Shown here: piece after piece, positions 18,205 to 25,407 of the stretch
How the letters are laid out: every line of letters starts with the position of its first letter
Numbering within the stretch: the first letter of the stretch is position 1
Assembly (NCBI RefSeq): GCF_958431955.1
Contig: NZ_CAUASN010000004.1
Location: forward strand, 46,572 to 110,571
Source: an uncultured Adlercreutzia sp.
GTDB lineage: Bacteria > Actinomycetota > Coriobacteriia > Coriobacteriales > Eggerthellaceae
Direction: 5' to 3'
Length of the DNA stretch: 64,000 nt
Notes under the pieces: model-generated
Told to the model about the DNA's origin: nothing
Seen by the model: only the letters and a program-made list of their open reading frames with translations
Databases searched by the model: none
Translations under genes and position numbers: made by a program

Positions 18205-18939
18205 CTACCCGTAAGCAGCGGCGGCGTGGTCGATGGCTTCGAGGTTCATGGCGACGAACTGCGGCTTTACGCAGGCTTGTACGGCCGCCTTCAGCTCGGT
18301 AACGGTAAGGGGGACGCGGCCTTGGGCCACGGCCACCGCCAAAAGCATCATGTTGAGCGACTTGCGGGAGCCGGGGCCGAGGTGCGCCACCAGCGCCTCG
18401 TCATCCACGGGAACGAACAGGGGTACCGGATAGCCGCCCACGCCGGGAGCCTGAGCGTCCTTCGCGGTGATTGCCCCATCGGCGGCGCTGAGGCTCGCAG
18501 CGGCCTCTTCAGCCACTTCGGCAGCAGCAGCCGCCTGCTCGCGCACCGCCTCTGCCTGAAGCGAGTTCGCCAGCGCCGCCACCACATCGCCGGCGCGGTA
18601 GGGCACGCTCGCCAGGGCCGCCGTTACGGGCTGAATGGCCGTCGTAGCCGTCACGAGCACGCCACCGGGCGCCAGATAGGGCAGCGCGCGGGCTGCCTCG
18701 CCGGGCTCCAGCGCAATGACCATGTCGGCCGTGCCGGGCGTGATGAGCGACGAGAACACTTCCTCGCCTTCCGAACCCATGCGCACATGGCTCGTCACGT
18801 TGCCGCCGCGCTGAGCCATGCCGATGGTCTCGGCCGTGCGCACCTGCCAGCCTTGGCTCTCAGCTGCCAGGGCCAGCACCTTCGCAGCCAGCACCGTGCC
18901 CTGGCCGCCCACGCCCGCCAGAAGAACGTTAATCATCAC
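18205..18939 (-). CDS. iorB: Indolepyruvate:ferredoxin oxidoreductase subunit beta
   Basis: The gamma-domain-type subunit of the enzyme that oxidatively decarboxylates aryl pyruvates to arylacetyl-CoA, passing electrons to ferredoxin. The N-terminus VLLAGVGGQGTVLAAKVLA and the stretch TIGMAQRGGNVTSHVRMG are characteristic. The 244-residue length is somewhat above the usual 200 because of an Ala/Glu-rich insert near residues 135-165. The start is GTG 18939 or the next codon ATG 18936; GGGGG precedes both. It overlaps the end of iorA, giving the classical iorA-iorB order. Confidence 0.93.
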   Translation of the reverse strand: MMINVLLAGVGGQGTVLAAKVLALAAESQGWQVRTAETIGMAQRGGNVTSHVRMGSEGEEVFSSLITPGTADMVIALEPGEAARALPYLAPGGVLVTATTAIQPVTAALASVPYRAGDVVAALANSLQAEAVREQAAAAAEVAEEAAASLSAADGAITAKDAQAPGVGGYPVPLFVPVDDEALVAHLGPGSRKSLNMMLLAVAVAQGRVPLTVTELKAAVQACVKPQFVAMNLEAIDHAAAAYG

Positions 18940-21274
18940 AGCCCCCTTCTTCCGCCGCCAGCGCCTCGCCGGGCGTCTTATCGGACTCGCCCCGCAGTTC
19001 CGTTTCCTGGATATCGTTCACCTCGTCGGCCAGTACCGGCGCAAACGAGCCGGTCTGGAACGGCTCAGGGGTGGGGGTGTAGATCGCCGGCTCAATCGGT
19101 GCCGCACCGCCGAACCCCACCGCGCCCTGAATGGCGCCGAAGGGGCAGACCTGGGTGCACAGGCCGCAGCCGTCGCACAGGCTCTCATCCACGAAGGCCT
19201 GGCCGCGCTCGCGGGACTTCGGCCCGCGGCGAGCCTCGTCGAACCCGATGCCGGGGCAGCCGATGGAGGTGATGCACTTCTTGCAGCCCGTGCACGCTTC
19301 GGCGTCGATGACCACCGGCGCGGCGGGCTTCTTCAGCTGAATGCACGGGGCGCGGAAGATGATGGCCGAGGGGCCTTCGAAGTCGATGGCCGCCCGGGCC
19401 GCTGCCATGGATCCTTCCAAGCTGTGGGGATTGGCGAAGCCGATGTGCTCCACCCCCAGCCCGTGCAGTACCTCTTCGATCACGATGGGGCGGCGCTTCT
19501 CGCCCATGAGGGTAACGCCCGTGCCCGGATGCGGCTGACTGCCGGTCATAGCCGTGGTGGCGTTGTCCAGAATGGCGAAGGTAACGTCGTGGCCGTTGTA
19601 CACCGCGTTCGCGATGCCGGTCATGGCGCTGGCGAAGAACGTGGAGTCGCCCACGAAGGCCACCTGCTTCTTCTGCGGCTCGGCCACTGCAAAGCCCTGG
19701 GCCATGGTGATGCCCGCGCCCATGCACAGGCAGGTGTCCACGGCATCGAGCGGGGCGGCGTTGCCGAGGGTGTAGCAGCCGATGTCGCCGCAGAGCACCG
19801 CCTCGCGTCCCTTAAGTGCCTGCTTGATGGCGTAGAAGCCGCCGCGATGGGGGCAGCCCGCGCACAGCACTGGCGGCCGTACCGGCAGCACGCCGTCGTA
19901 GCTGAGATGGTTCGCGCCGATAGTGCGGGCAACGAGAGCGGCAAGAGACGAGTAGTGCGAGGGGAAGGCCGTGTCCTCGCGCGCAGATTCCGCAGCGAAC
20001 GGAACAGCCCGGTGGGCTGTTCCGCCGAGCGAGGACTTGCCTGAGCACGTGGATGCGGCCTTCCCCTCACACGGAGGGAGCACATGTTCTTCCTGCAAGG
20101 GCCGGCGCCTCTCTTGGGCCGCCCCCTCGCACTGCCCCGCCTTTGCTTCGGAAGTGCGATCGAAGAACCTTCCCAGGCGGCCGGCGATGTTCTCGGTGGT
20201 GTTCTCACCGCGATCGTTGGCAGCGCCGGTCAGCTTGCCGTGCACGCGCAGAGGCAGATGCCGCGCACCGGCGAGCTTCAGCATCTCCTCTTCCAGCACG
20301 CTATCCAGCTCTTCGAAGACGATGACGTCGGAAAGCCCCTCGGCGAAGGCGGCTGCCGTCTCGGCGGGGAAAGGGTACGGTGTGCCCACGGCCATGAAGC
20401 GGTAGCGGGGCACGGCAAGGCCCGCGCGGGTCGCCTCGGCCTCGATGAGCGCCAGCGCCTCGCGGGCGTAGGCGGCCGACACGCCGCCGGCCACGATGCC
20501 CACGCGGGGCGCGGCACCCTCATCGCCAGGAGCGGCCGTCCGGCTCGCACCTTCCCCGCCCCCTTCGAACACCTCGTTGAACTGCGCGAAGGCGGGGTCG
20601 CGGTCGAAATCCCAGGAAATCTGGGCCAGGCGGCGGTTGATCTCGCCGTGGCCCTCATAGGCGCGCTTCGGGAAGATGACCCACTTCGGATCCTTCTGGA
20701 AACCCTCCTCGGGCACGGGGCGCGCCTCGGTTTGCTCGGCCACGTCGAAGAACGTGGAGGCGTGGTTGATGCGCGTGGTGGGCCGCACGATGACGGGCGT
20801 GTGGTAGCGCTCGGACAGCTCGAAAGCGGCCTTCATCATGGCAAATCCCTCGTCGGGCGTGGACGGGTCGAGCACCGGCACCTTCGCGAAGGCCGCGAAG
20901 CGCCGCGTGTCCTGCTCGGTCTGGGACGAAATGGGGCCCGGGTCGTCGGCCACGAACAGCACGCAGCCGCCGCCTGTGCCCACGTAGTTCAGCGACATGA
21001 GCGCGTCCGACGCCACGTTGAGCCCCACCTGCTTGCAGGTGAACAGCACCCGCGCGCCGCAGTAGGACGCGCCGGCAAGCAGCTCTAGCGCCGCCTTCTC
21101 GTTGGTGGACCACTCCACGTGCACGCCGCGGGCCGCCCCGGCCGCATGCAGATTCGCCACCGTTTCCACCAGCTCGGACGAGGGCGTGCCGGGATACCCC
21201 GCCACCACGTTCACCCCGGCCTCCAGGGCCGCATGGGCGAACGCCTCGTTTCCCATCAGAAGCTTCTTCGCCAT
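18929..21274 (-). CDS. iorA: Indolepyruvate:ferredoxin oxidoreductase subunit alpha, with insertions
   Basis: The catalytic subunit for fermentation of tryptophan, phenylalanine and tyrosine keto acids. In order: pyruvate-ferredoxin-type N-terminal domains (MGNEAFAHAALEAGVNVVAGYPGTPSSEL), the TPP-binding domain beginning CAGCPHRGGFY with GDIGCYTLG and GDSTFF, and two 4Fe-4S motifs (CTGCKKCITSIGC, CDGCGLCTQVC). At 781 residues it is far longer than the usual 600 or so; the excess is a Glu/Arg/Ser-rich linker at about residues 375-445, part of which is a nested DNA palindrome, plus a shorter insert near 245. ATG 21274 is preferred; GTG 21295 is possible. Confidence 0.92.
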   Translation of the reverse strand: MAKKLLMGNEAFAHAALEAGVNVVAGYPGTPSSELVETVANLHAAGAARGVHVEWSTNEKAALELLAGASYCGARVLFTCKQVGLNVASDALMSLNYVGTGGGCVLFVADDPGPISSQTEQDTRRFAAFAKVPVLDPSTPDEGFAMMKAAFELSERYHTPVIVRPTTRINHASTFFDVAEQTEARPVPEEGFQKDPKWVIFPKRAYEGHGEINRRLAQISWDFDRDPAFAQFNEVFEGGGEGASRTAAPGDEGAAPRVGIVAGGVSAAYAREALALIEAEATRAGLAVPRYRFMAVGTPYPFPAETAAAFAEGLSDVIVFEELDSVLEEEMLKLAGARHLPLRVHGKLTGAANDRGENTTENIAGRLGRFFDRTSEAKAGQCEGAAQERRRPLQEEHVLPPCEGKAASTCSGKSSLGGTAHRAVPFAAESAREDTAFPSHYSSLAALVARTIGANHLSYDGVLPVRPPVLCAGCPHRGGFYAIKQALKGREAVLCGDIGCYTLGNAAPLDAVDTCLCMGAGITMAQGFAVAEPQKKQVAFVGDSTFFASAMTGIANAVYNGHDVTFAILDNATTAMTGSQPHPGTGVTLMGEKRRPIVIEEVLHGLGVEHIGFANPHSLEGSMAAARAAIDFEGPSAIIFRAPCIQLKKPAAPVVIDAEACTGCKKCITSIGCPGIGFDEARRGPKSRERGQAFVDESLCDGCGLCTQVCPFGAIQGAVGFGGAAPIEPAIYTPTPEPFQTGSFAPVLADEVNDIQETELRGESDKTPGEALAAEEGGCDD
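19959..20068. repeat. Nested palindromic element inside iorA
   Basis: Three pairs of complementary arms are nested around a 3-base centre: GAGGGGAAGGCCG (19959-19971) with its complement at 20056-20068, GTCCTCGC (19973-19980) with 20029-20036, and GGAACAGCCC (20001-20010) with 20014-20023. The arms are separated by unpaired spacers of unequal length. The element is read through in frame and encodes about residues 403-439 of IorA, inside the family-atypical linker. Confidence 0.8.
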
Positions 21275-21316
21275 AACCGCTCTCTTCTTCCCCACGCTCG
21301 CCTCAGCCCGAATGGG

Positions 21317-21778
21317 CTACTGCGCCATCTCCGCTTTCAGATCGGCCACCTTCTGGCGCATGGCCAGGTCGTTCGTGCCCATCATCTGCACGGCCAGGAT
21401 GGCGGCGTTCTTCGCGCCGTTGATGGCCACGCAGGCCACCGGCACGCCCGAGGGCATCTGCACCATGGACAGCAGCGAGTCCAGGCCGCCCAAGTCGCTT
21501 GTCTTCATGGGCACGGCGATAACCGGCAGCGGCGTGAACGCGGCCACCACACCGCCCAGGTGCGCGGCCTTGCCTGCCGCGGCCACGATCACCTTGATGC
21601 CGCGATCGGCCGCACTCTCGGCCCACTCGTGCACCACGGCCGGCTTGCGATGGGCGCTTGCCACCTTCACCTCGTAGGGCACGCCCATGGCGTCCAGCTG
21701 GGCCATGCACGGCTCCATGGCCGGCATATCCGATTCCGATCCCATGATGATGCCGACCACCGGCGTCGCTTCTGCCAT
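21317..21778 (-). CDS. purE: N5-carboxyaminoimidazole ribonucleotide mutase
   Basis: A purine biosynthesis enzyme that moves the carboxyl group to make CAIR. The 153-residue protein has the class I PurE signatures GIIMGSESDMP, VASAHRKP, VIVAAAGKAAHLGGVVAA and QMPSGVPVACVAINGAKNAA. AAAGGA lies 8 bases before the ATG. No purK is present in the window. It is followed closely by iorA but the functions are unrelated, so co-transcription would be incidental. Confidence 0.95.
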   Translation of the reverse strand: MAEATPVVGIIMGSESDMPAMEPCMAQLDAMGVPYEVKVASAHRKPAVVHEWAESAADRGIKVIVAAAGKAAHLGGVVAAFTPLPVIAVPMKTSDLGGLDSLLSMVQMPSGVPVACVAINGAKNAAILAVQMMGTNDLAMRQKVADLKAEMAQ

Positions 21779-21982
21779 ATTCGCGTCCTTTCCCCACAGG
21801 GCCGCTCGGACTTCCCGCAGCGGCCGGAAACAATGCCCTCCATTATAGAACCGTCCCGTTGCAAAACGCCTACGAATGGCCGCGACGGGGCGGCTCGCCC
21901 ACCTGAAGGCGTAAGGTGCAAAAGATACGTGGGGTCACGCGGGACGCACCGTGCCGCCCGCATGCAAGCGAAAGGAACCGCC

Positions 21983-22213
21983 ATGAGCGAAGAGACGCTG
22001 AAGCAGCACCTAGAACAGCAGGAAAAGCATATCGCCGACCATGAACGTGCGGAGAAGCACGCCGAGAAGGAGCGCGAGCACCGCGAAGACCACGCCATTC
22101 ACGACTACATCGGTCACGAGATCGCCCACGAGGAGCGCGCCGAGCGCCGCCAGCAGGACGAGACCGATGCCGCCCTCGCGGAAACCGCCGACACCATCCT
22201 GCGCGGGGAATAG
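21983..22213 (+). CDS. Small highly charged helical protein of unknown function
   Basis: A 76-residue protein made almost wholly of Glu, His, Lys, Arg and Ala (for example HIADHERAEKHAEKEREHRE), predicted to be one long or two paired helices with seven or more histidines that could bind metal. AAAGGA lies 7 bases before ATG 21983; the frame continues far upstream, but only in the shadow of iorA and purE. I do not recognise a family. It stands alone on the plus strand just before tRNA-Leu. Confidence 0.65.
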   Translation: MSEETLKQHLEQQEKHIADHERAEKHAEKEREHREDHAIHDYIGHEIAHEERAERRQQDETDAALAETADTILRGE

Positions 22214-22298
22214 GCGATTCCCGAAAAAACTTCTTGCACCCGCGCGGTAAGTCGGGTATTATCAACTACGCTCTTTTGGCGAAGCCGAAACAGCACCT

Positions 22299-22385
22299 GC
22301 GGGCGTGGCGGAATTGGCAGACGCGTACGGTTCAGGTCCGTATGGGGGCAACCCCATGGAGGTTCAAGTCCTCTCGCCCGCACCA
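22299..22385 (+). tRNA. tRNA-Leu (CAG anticodon)
   Basis: The acceptor arms GCGGGCG and CGCCCGC pair, followed by discriminator A and an encoded CCA. The anticodon arm TACGG-TTCAGGT-CCGTA gives anticodon CAG, a long variable arm (TGGGG...CCCCA) marks a class II tRNA, and the T loop reads GGTTCAAGTCC. It is 87 bases with CCA and borders the accessory island that follows. Confidence 0.96.
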
Positions 22386-22397
22386 CTTTAAAGCACT

Positions 22398-22434
22398 AGG
22401 CCAGCTTGATAAAACGAGCTGGCCTGATTTGTTT
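22398..22434 (+). terminator. Terminator of tRNA-Leu
   Basis: The stem AGGCCAGCT/AGCTGGCCT is followed by GATTTGTTT on the plus strand, 13 bases after the tRNA end. Confidence 0.8.
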
Positions 22435-22562
22435 CTCCGTCCCCCAGGCGCAAATAAGGCGCAAATGATCAGCCGATCAAGCAATAGCCCGGGAATCCCT
22501 TTGACAACATACGGGCACGGAAGACCACCCACAACGTAGTCGATTCGTGCTATAATGCAGGC

Positions 22563-22643
22563 AATCGGTGCCCCGCCGAACCGGGCAGCATCGGTTGTTA
22601 GATTAAGCCGGGTTTACCTTGGTGGGGGCCCGGCTTCTTCTTT
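22563..22643 (+). ncRNA. Predicted small RNA convergent with the small toxin, copy 1
   Basis: A roughly 80-base transcript is predicted from the extended -10 TGCTATAAT at 22549-22556 to the hairpin at 22605-22636 followed by CTTCTTT. It points at the 3' end of the 28-codon gene, so the two transcripts would share the terminator region, as RNA I and RNA II do in the Fst/par type I systems. A 5' stem-loop (TGCCC...GGGCA) is conserved in copy 2. Prediction only. Confidence 0.55.
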
Positions 22644-22657
22644 GCCAACGCTGTCCG

Positions 22658-22744
22658 TCACTCCTTCCTCACCAGCGTAAGGCCGATGATTCCGATAACG
22701 ACAAGCATGAGATCGCACAGGGCAATGACTGTTTGCGTATCCAT
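22658..22744 (-). CDS. 28-residue hydrophobic peptide, candidate holin-like/Fst-type toxin, copy 1
   Basis: The peptide begins MDTQTVIALCDLM, continues as one hydrophobic helix (LVVIGIIGLTL) and ends VRKE, the layout of Hol-Tox/Fst membrane toxins: a short polar start, one membrane span, a charged tail. AAAGGAG lies 6 bases before the ATG. Copy 2 differs at many third codon positions but keeps 25 of 28 residues, which shows selection on this frame. A minus-strand promoter (TTGAAT-N16-TACAAT at 22795-22822) lies upstream. A longer overlapping frame (22614-22808) is less conserved. Family membership is by resemblance only. Confidence 0.65.
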   Translation of the reverse strand: MDTQTVIALCDLMLVVIGIIGLTLVRKE

Positions 22745-23024
22745 AGGCAACTCCTTTCATGAAGCTGCCCGGGCGTGACGGAGCACCTGCTACCATTGTA
22801 ACGCTCATCGATAGCTATTCAATGGACATCAACAAATACAGAACGCTGTGTTTGGTAGCGAGCAGAATGAGGCAATGGGCGCAAATGAACGTCAGTTTGA
22901 TTTCCCTCCCGTAACGAGCATTCAGGCGGCCCGCTCCCTTCATATAGGAAGGGGGACAATGGGAGCGTCGGAGAATCTCCCTCCCCCGACGTTCTTGCCA
23001 TCTACTCCCAGGAGGTGCGTTGCC

Positions 23025-24026
23025 ATGAAGCACTCCACCATGCCCGCAGCCGCGAAGATTGCCGTTGGCGCTGGCGCTGTGGCTGCAGGCGCCGCGGTCG
23101 CCTTCGCTGCCGTGCTTGCCAAGCGCCATCGCGTGCGCGCTACCTGCAAGCCCTTCTACAGCGAGGCCACGCGCCGATTCAAGATTCCCGGCATCAACCA
23201 CGGCTTCGTGCCCCAGGACCTCTTCTATCTTGACGATGAGAAGACATGGTTGTTCAGCGGATACACGGCCAACCGCAAGCCGTCGCCCATCTTCCAAGTG
23301 GGCGAAGACGGCGAGGTGCGGCGCCACGAGGTGCGGCTGCCCGACGGGTCGCTCTACCGCGGACACGGCGCCGCCATCACAGCTTCCGGCCCCTACGTCT
23401 TCCTTACCGTGTGCGACGGCTTCGTCGTGCTCGACCGCGCCGCTTTGGCCACAGCGGCCGACGGGGATACCCTTGAGGCCATCGGCCGACGCGCCATTCC
23501 CCTTAAGCCCGCGTTCATGAACGTGCAGAAGGGCATGCTCTACATCGGCGAGTTCCAGCACCGGCTGTTCTACCCCACCCCGAAAAGCCATTGGCTCACC
23601 TGCCCTTCCGGCGAGGTAAACCCGGCGCTCGTGTACGCCTACGCGCCGCATGCCCACGGGCCCTTCGGATTCGGCGAGCATCCGGCGGCGGTGTACTCCA
23701 TTCCCGGCAACGTGCAGGGGCTATGCGTGACGCCCGACGGCAACATCGCGCTCAGCCTGTCCTGGGGCTTCGGCGATGCCGAGGTGCGCATCTACGACCC
23801 GGCTCGCGCACATCGGGGCGGAAGCTACCTGGTGGACGGCCATCGCTGCCCGCTGTACTTCCTGGACGACGCGACCCTCGTGCAGACGCTGACGGTGCCT
23901 CCCATGGCCGAGGGCATCGACGAGGTGGACGGCGAGATATACCTGACCAGCGAATCGGCGAGCAACCTGTACCTGCTCGGCAAGTTCTACGGCGGCGGCC
24001 ACGTGTACTCGTTCCCCGCGGAGTAG
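23025..24026 (+). CDS. Membrane-anchored beta-propeller-like protein of unknown function
   Basis: A 333-residue protein with an N-terminal anchor or signal (AAAKIAVGAGAVAAGAAVAFAAV) and an extracytoplasmic body with repeated strand-rich units: FYLDDEKTWLFSGYT, GNVQGLCVTPDGNIALSLSWG, PPMAEGIDEVDGEIYLTSES. These resemble the blades of six-bladed SMP-30/NHL-type propellers. ATG 23025 (MKHSTMPAAAK) has AGGAGG upstream; the frame runs back to 22848 without a ribosome site. No catalytic residues can be assigned and no partner is obvious; it lies alone inside the accessory island. Confidence 0.75.
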   Translation: MKHSTMPAAAKIAVGAGAVAAGAAVAFAAVLAKRHRVRATCKPFYSEATRRFKIPGINHGFVPQDLFYLDDEKTWLFSGYTANRKPSPIFQVGEDGEVRRHEVRLPDGSLYRGHGAAITASGPYVFLTVCDGFVVLDRAALATAADGDTLEAIGRRAIPLKPAFMNVQKGMLYIGEFQHRLFYPTPKSHWLTCPSGEVNPALVYAYAPHAHGPFGFGEHPAAVYSIPGNVQGLCVTPDGNIALSLSWGFGDAEVRIYDPARAHRGGSYLVDGHRCPLYFLDDATLVQTLTVPPMAEGIDEVDGEIYLTSESASNLYLLGKFYGGGHVYSFPAE

Positions 24027-24034
24027 ACGGCAGC

Positions 24035-24078
24035 CTAACGCTCGGGCTTGGAGGTGAGGTGCCAGCCGTTCTTCCTCG
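24035..24078 (-). pseudogene. Remnant of the 3' end of the zinc-ribbon gene
   Basis: Positions 24035-24070 repeat 24828-24863, the last twelve codons and stop of the zinc-ribbon gene, with three mismatches. The fragment still reads NGWHLTSKPER-stop. Only the end of the gene is present here, directly against the fitB stop codon, so it is a duplicated gene end rather than a gene. Confidence 0.75.
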
Positions 24079-24495
24079 CTACCCTTCGAAGGGATTGACC
24101 AGGTCGATGTCCAGGTAGTCGAAGTCCTTCACGTTGCGTGTCGCGAGCACGCAGTCGTTGCGCTTGCAGATAGCGGCGATCATCAAGTCCTCGATGGTAG
24201 GTGTGCGCCCCTGGGACAGTGCCTTCTCGTGCAGCTCGGCGCACAAATATCCGCTAAAGGCATCGAACGAATACGTCTTGTCGGAACAGTCCATCACAAT
24301 GCCCGTAATCGCCTGCCGCAGACGGTCTTTCCGCTTTCCCTCCGGCAGGCGCAACATGCCGAAGTACAGTTCCTTCACGGTAATCGACGTCAGATATACG
24401 CAGCCTTCATGGTCGTAGAACCAATCGATCACGTTATCGTTCGGCTGGGGCCGCATGAGCTCGGATACGACGTTGGTGTCGGCGATGAAGTTCAC
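24079..24495 (-). CDS. fitB: PIN-domain toxin, FitB/VapC type
   Basis: A 138-residue ribonuclease toxin. The N-terminus NFIADTNVVSELMRPQPN is the FitB signature with the first catalytic Asp (residue 6); further acidic residues are seen in SITVKELYFG, PTIEDLMIAA and RNVKDF. The start GTG 24495 forms a GTGA overlap with the antitoxin stop, the normal coupling for this family. Upstream in-frame codons lie within the antitoxin gene. The toxin is expected to cleave RNA when freed from FitA. Intact, with no sign of decay. Confidence 0.9.
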   Translation of the reverse strand: MNFIADTNVVSELMRPQPNDNVIDWFYDHEGCVYLTSITVKELYFGMLRLPEGKRKDRLRQAITGIVMDCSDKTYSFDAFSGYLCAELHEKALSQGRTPTIEDLMIAAICKRNDCVLATRNVKDFDYLDIDLVNPFEG

Positions 24496-24737
24496 AGCCA
24501 CCCCCGCACGTCGATTTCCCGCGCGGGATGGCGTATCGGCTCTTCCAGATCGATGCCACCCGCCGCTTGGGCGGCATTCCGCAGGCGCCCCACCCAACCC
24601 GTAGATCCTGAATCCTGAAGCGATGCCTGGAGAATAGCCCGGGCCTCGCCTTGCTGCGAGCGACCGTGCCGCGATGCCTGCTCTTTCAACCTCCGCTTCG
24701 TGGCATCGTCAAGATCGCGAATGAGAATATCTGTCAT
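24492..24737 (-). CDS. fitA: FitA-type ribbon-helix-helix antitoxin
   Basis: An 81-residue antitoxin. The N-terminus MTDILIRDLDDATKRRLKEQ, then ASRHGRSQQGEARAIL, matches the FitA/VapB ribbon-helix-helix domain that binds DNA as a dimer; the C-terminal part (GGIDLEEPIRHPAREIDVRG) should block the toxin active site. GAGG lies 6 bases before ATG 24737; a frame extension to 24776 runs into the operator and is unlikely. The downstream toxin gene overlaps by four bases. Confidence 0.9.
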   Translation of the reverse strand: MTDILIRDLDDATKRRLKEQASRHGRSQQGEARAILQASLQDSGSTGWVGRLRNAAQAAGGIDLEEPIRHPAREIDVRGWL

Positions 24738-24755
24738 GCTGTACCTCGATTCATT

Positions 24756-24778
24756 AGGTGATATCGATGATATCACCT
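24756..24778. promoter_or_regulatory. Palindromic operator of fitAB
   Basis: A perfect palindrome with ten-base arms (AGGTGATATC and GATATCACCT) around GAT lies 19 bases upstream of the fitA start. Autoregulation by the FitA-FitB complex at such a site is the norm for this family. Confidence 0.75.
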
Positions 24779-24827
24779 TGGAATTCGCATGGCAATACGA
24801 GGATGGGGCGATCGCTCAACCCGCCTC

Positions 24828-25157
24828 CTAGTGCTCGGGCTTAGAGGTGAGGTGCCAGCCGTTGCAGTAGGGGCACTTGTACACGTGCAGCGGCGGGGCG
24901 CCGTGCTCGGCGCATTCGGCGGCGGTGAGCTCGGCCTCGTAGCGGCTGGCGTAGCGGTTCTTGCGCTCGCAGGCCTTGCGGCGCAGGGTCGCCTCGTGGG
25001 CCTCGTCGCGCGCGGCCCGCGCGGCCGACTCCCGAGCGAAGGGGTCGCGGTCGGCATCGTCCCCGAGGCCGAGTTCCGCGAACAAGTCGCCCCCGCCGAG
25101 CGATGCGGCGAATTGTGCCTTCTGCTTCTGCCATGCCGAGCGCTTCTTGCTGCCCAT
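24828..25157 (-). CDS. Small protein with a C-terminal zinc-ribbon-like motif
   Basis: A 109-residue protein. The N-terminus is basic (MGSKKRSAWQKQKAQF), the middle is Ala/Arg/Glu-rich and helical (RESAARAARDEAHEATLRRK), and the end has paired metal-ligand candidates in a Cys and YKCPYCNGWHLTSKPEH. Similar C-termini occur in small uncharacterised proteins of actinobacteria and phages. ATG 25157 has GGAAGGAAA upstream. Its last 36 bases recur after fitB. No function is assigned. Confidence 0.65.
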   Translation of the reverse strand: MGSKKRSAWQKQKAQFAASLGGGDLFAELGLGDDADRDPFARESAARAARDEAHEATLRRKACERKNRYASRYEAELTAAECAEHGAPPLHVYKCPYCNGWHLTSKPEH

Positions 25158-25221
25158 GACGCTTTCCTTCCGAACCAAAACAGGGGCTGTGCCGCCGCAA
25201 CCTCCATGCTATAATGCGGAC

Positions 25222-25304
25222 AGACGGTGCCCCGTTCTGCCGGGCGGCGTCGGTTGTTTGATTAAGCCGGGTTTACTTTCGACAGGTGGCCCGGCTTCTT
25301 CTTT
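25222..25304 (+). ncRNA. Predicted small RNA convergent with the small toxin, copy 2
   Basis: The extended -10 TGCTATAAT at 25208-25215 is followed by a 5' stem-loop and by the hairpin AAGCCGGG/CCCGGCTT at 25264-25297 with CTTCTTT. Layout and spacing equal those of copy 1. Prediction only. Confidence 0.55.
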
Positions 25305-25320
25305 GGCCAAACACCGTCCG

Positions 25321-25407
25321 TCACTCCTTCCTCATCAGAACAAGCCCGATGATTCCGATCACCACAAGCATGAGGTCGCACAAGGCAGTTACCGTTTGTG
25401 TGTCCAT
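25321..25407 (-). CDS. 28-residue hydrophobic peptide, candidate holin-like/Fst-type toxin, copy 2
   Basis: The peptide MDTQTVTALCDLM followed by LVVIGIIGLVL and MRKE differs from copy 1 at three positions only, although the DNA differs at nine or more codon third positions. GAAAGGAGC precedes the ATG. On the minus strand a TATAAT box lies at 25458-25463. It converges on the predicted small RNA. The pattern fits a type I toxin held in check by an RNA antitoxin; toxicity is untested. Confidence 0.65.
   Translation of the reverse strand: MDTQTVTALCDLMLVVIGIIGLVLMRKE

Larger units (their letters stand above)
22551..22800. repeat. Type I toxin-antitoxin-like element, copy 1
   Basis: This block of about 250 bases recurs at 25210-25463. 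Shared landmarks in the same order are an extended -10 box (TGCTATAATGC), an inverted-repeat arm GGTGCCCCG..CGGGC.GC, a terminator stem AAGCCGGG/CCCGGCTT followed by CTTCTTT, a 28-codon minus-strand frame, a second copy of the arm in reverse orientation, and a minus-strand -10 box. The copies differ throughout, so duplication is not recent. Confidence 0.85.

Noticed and set aside
19959..20068. Frameshift or assembly error as the cause of the long IorA
   Set aside because: The reading frame is open on both sides with correct domains before and after, and the insert is explained by a symmetric palindrome.
22614..22808. 64-codon minus-strand frame over toxin element copy 1 (and its counterpart 25262-25459)
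   Set aside because: The 28-codon frame in another phase has a ribosome site and much better conservation between the copies; the longer frame varies freely and is not a gene.
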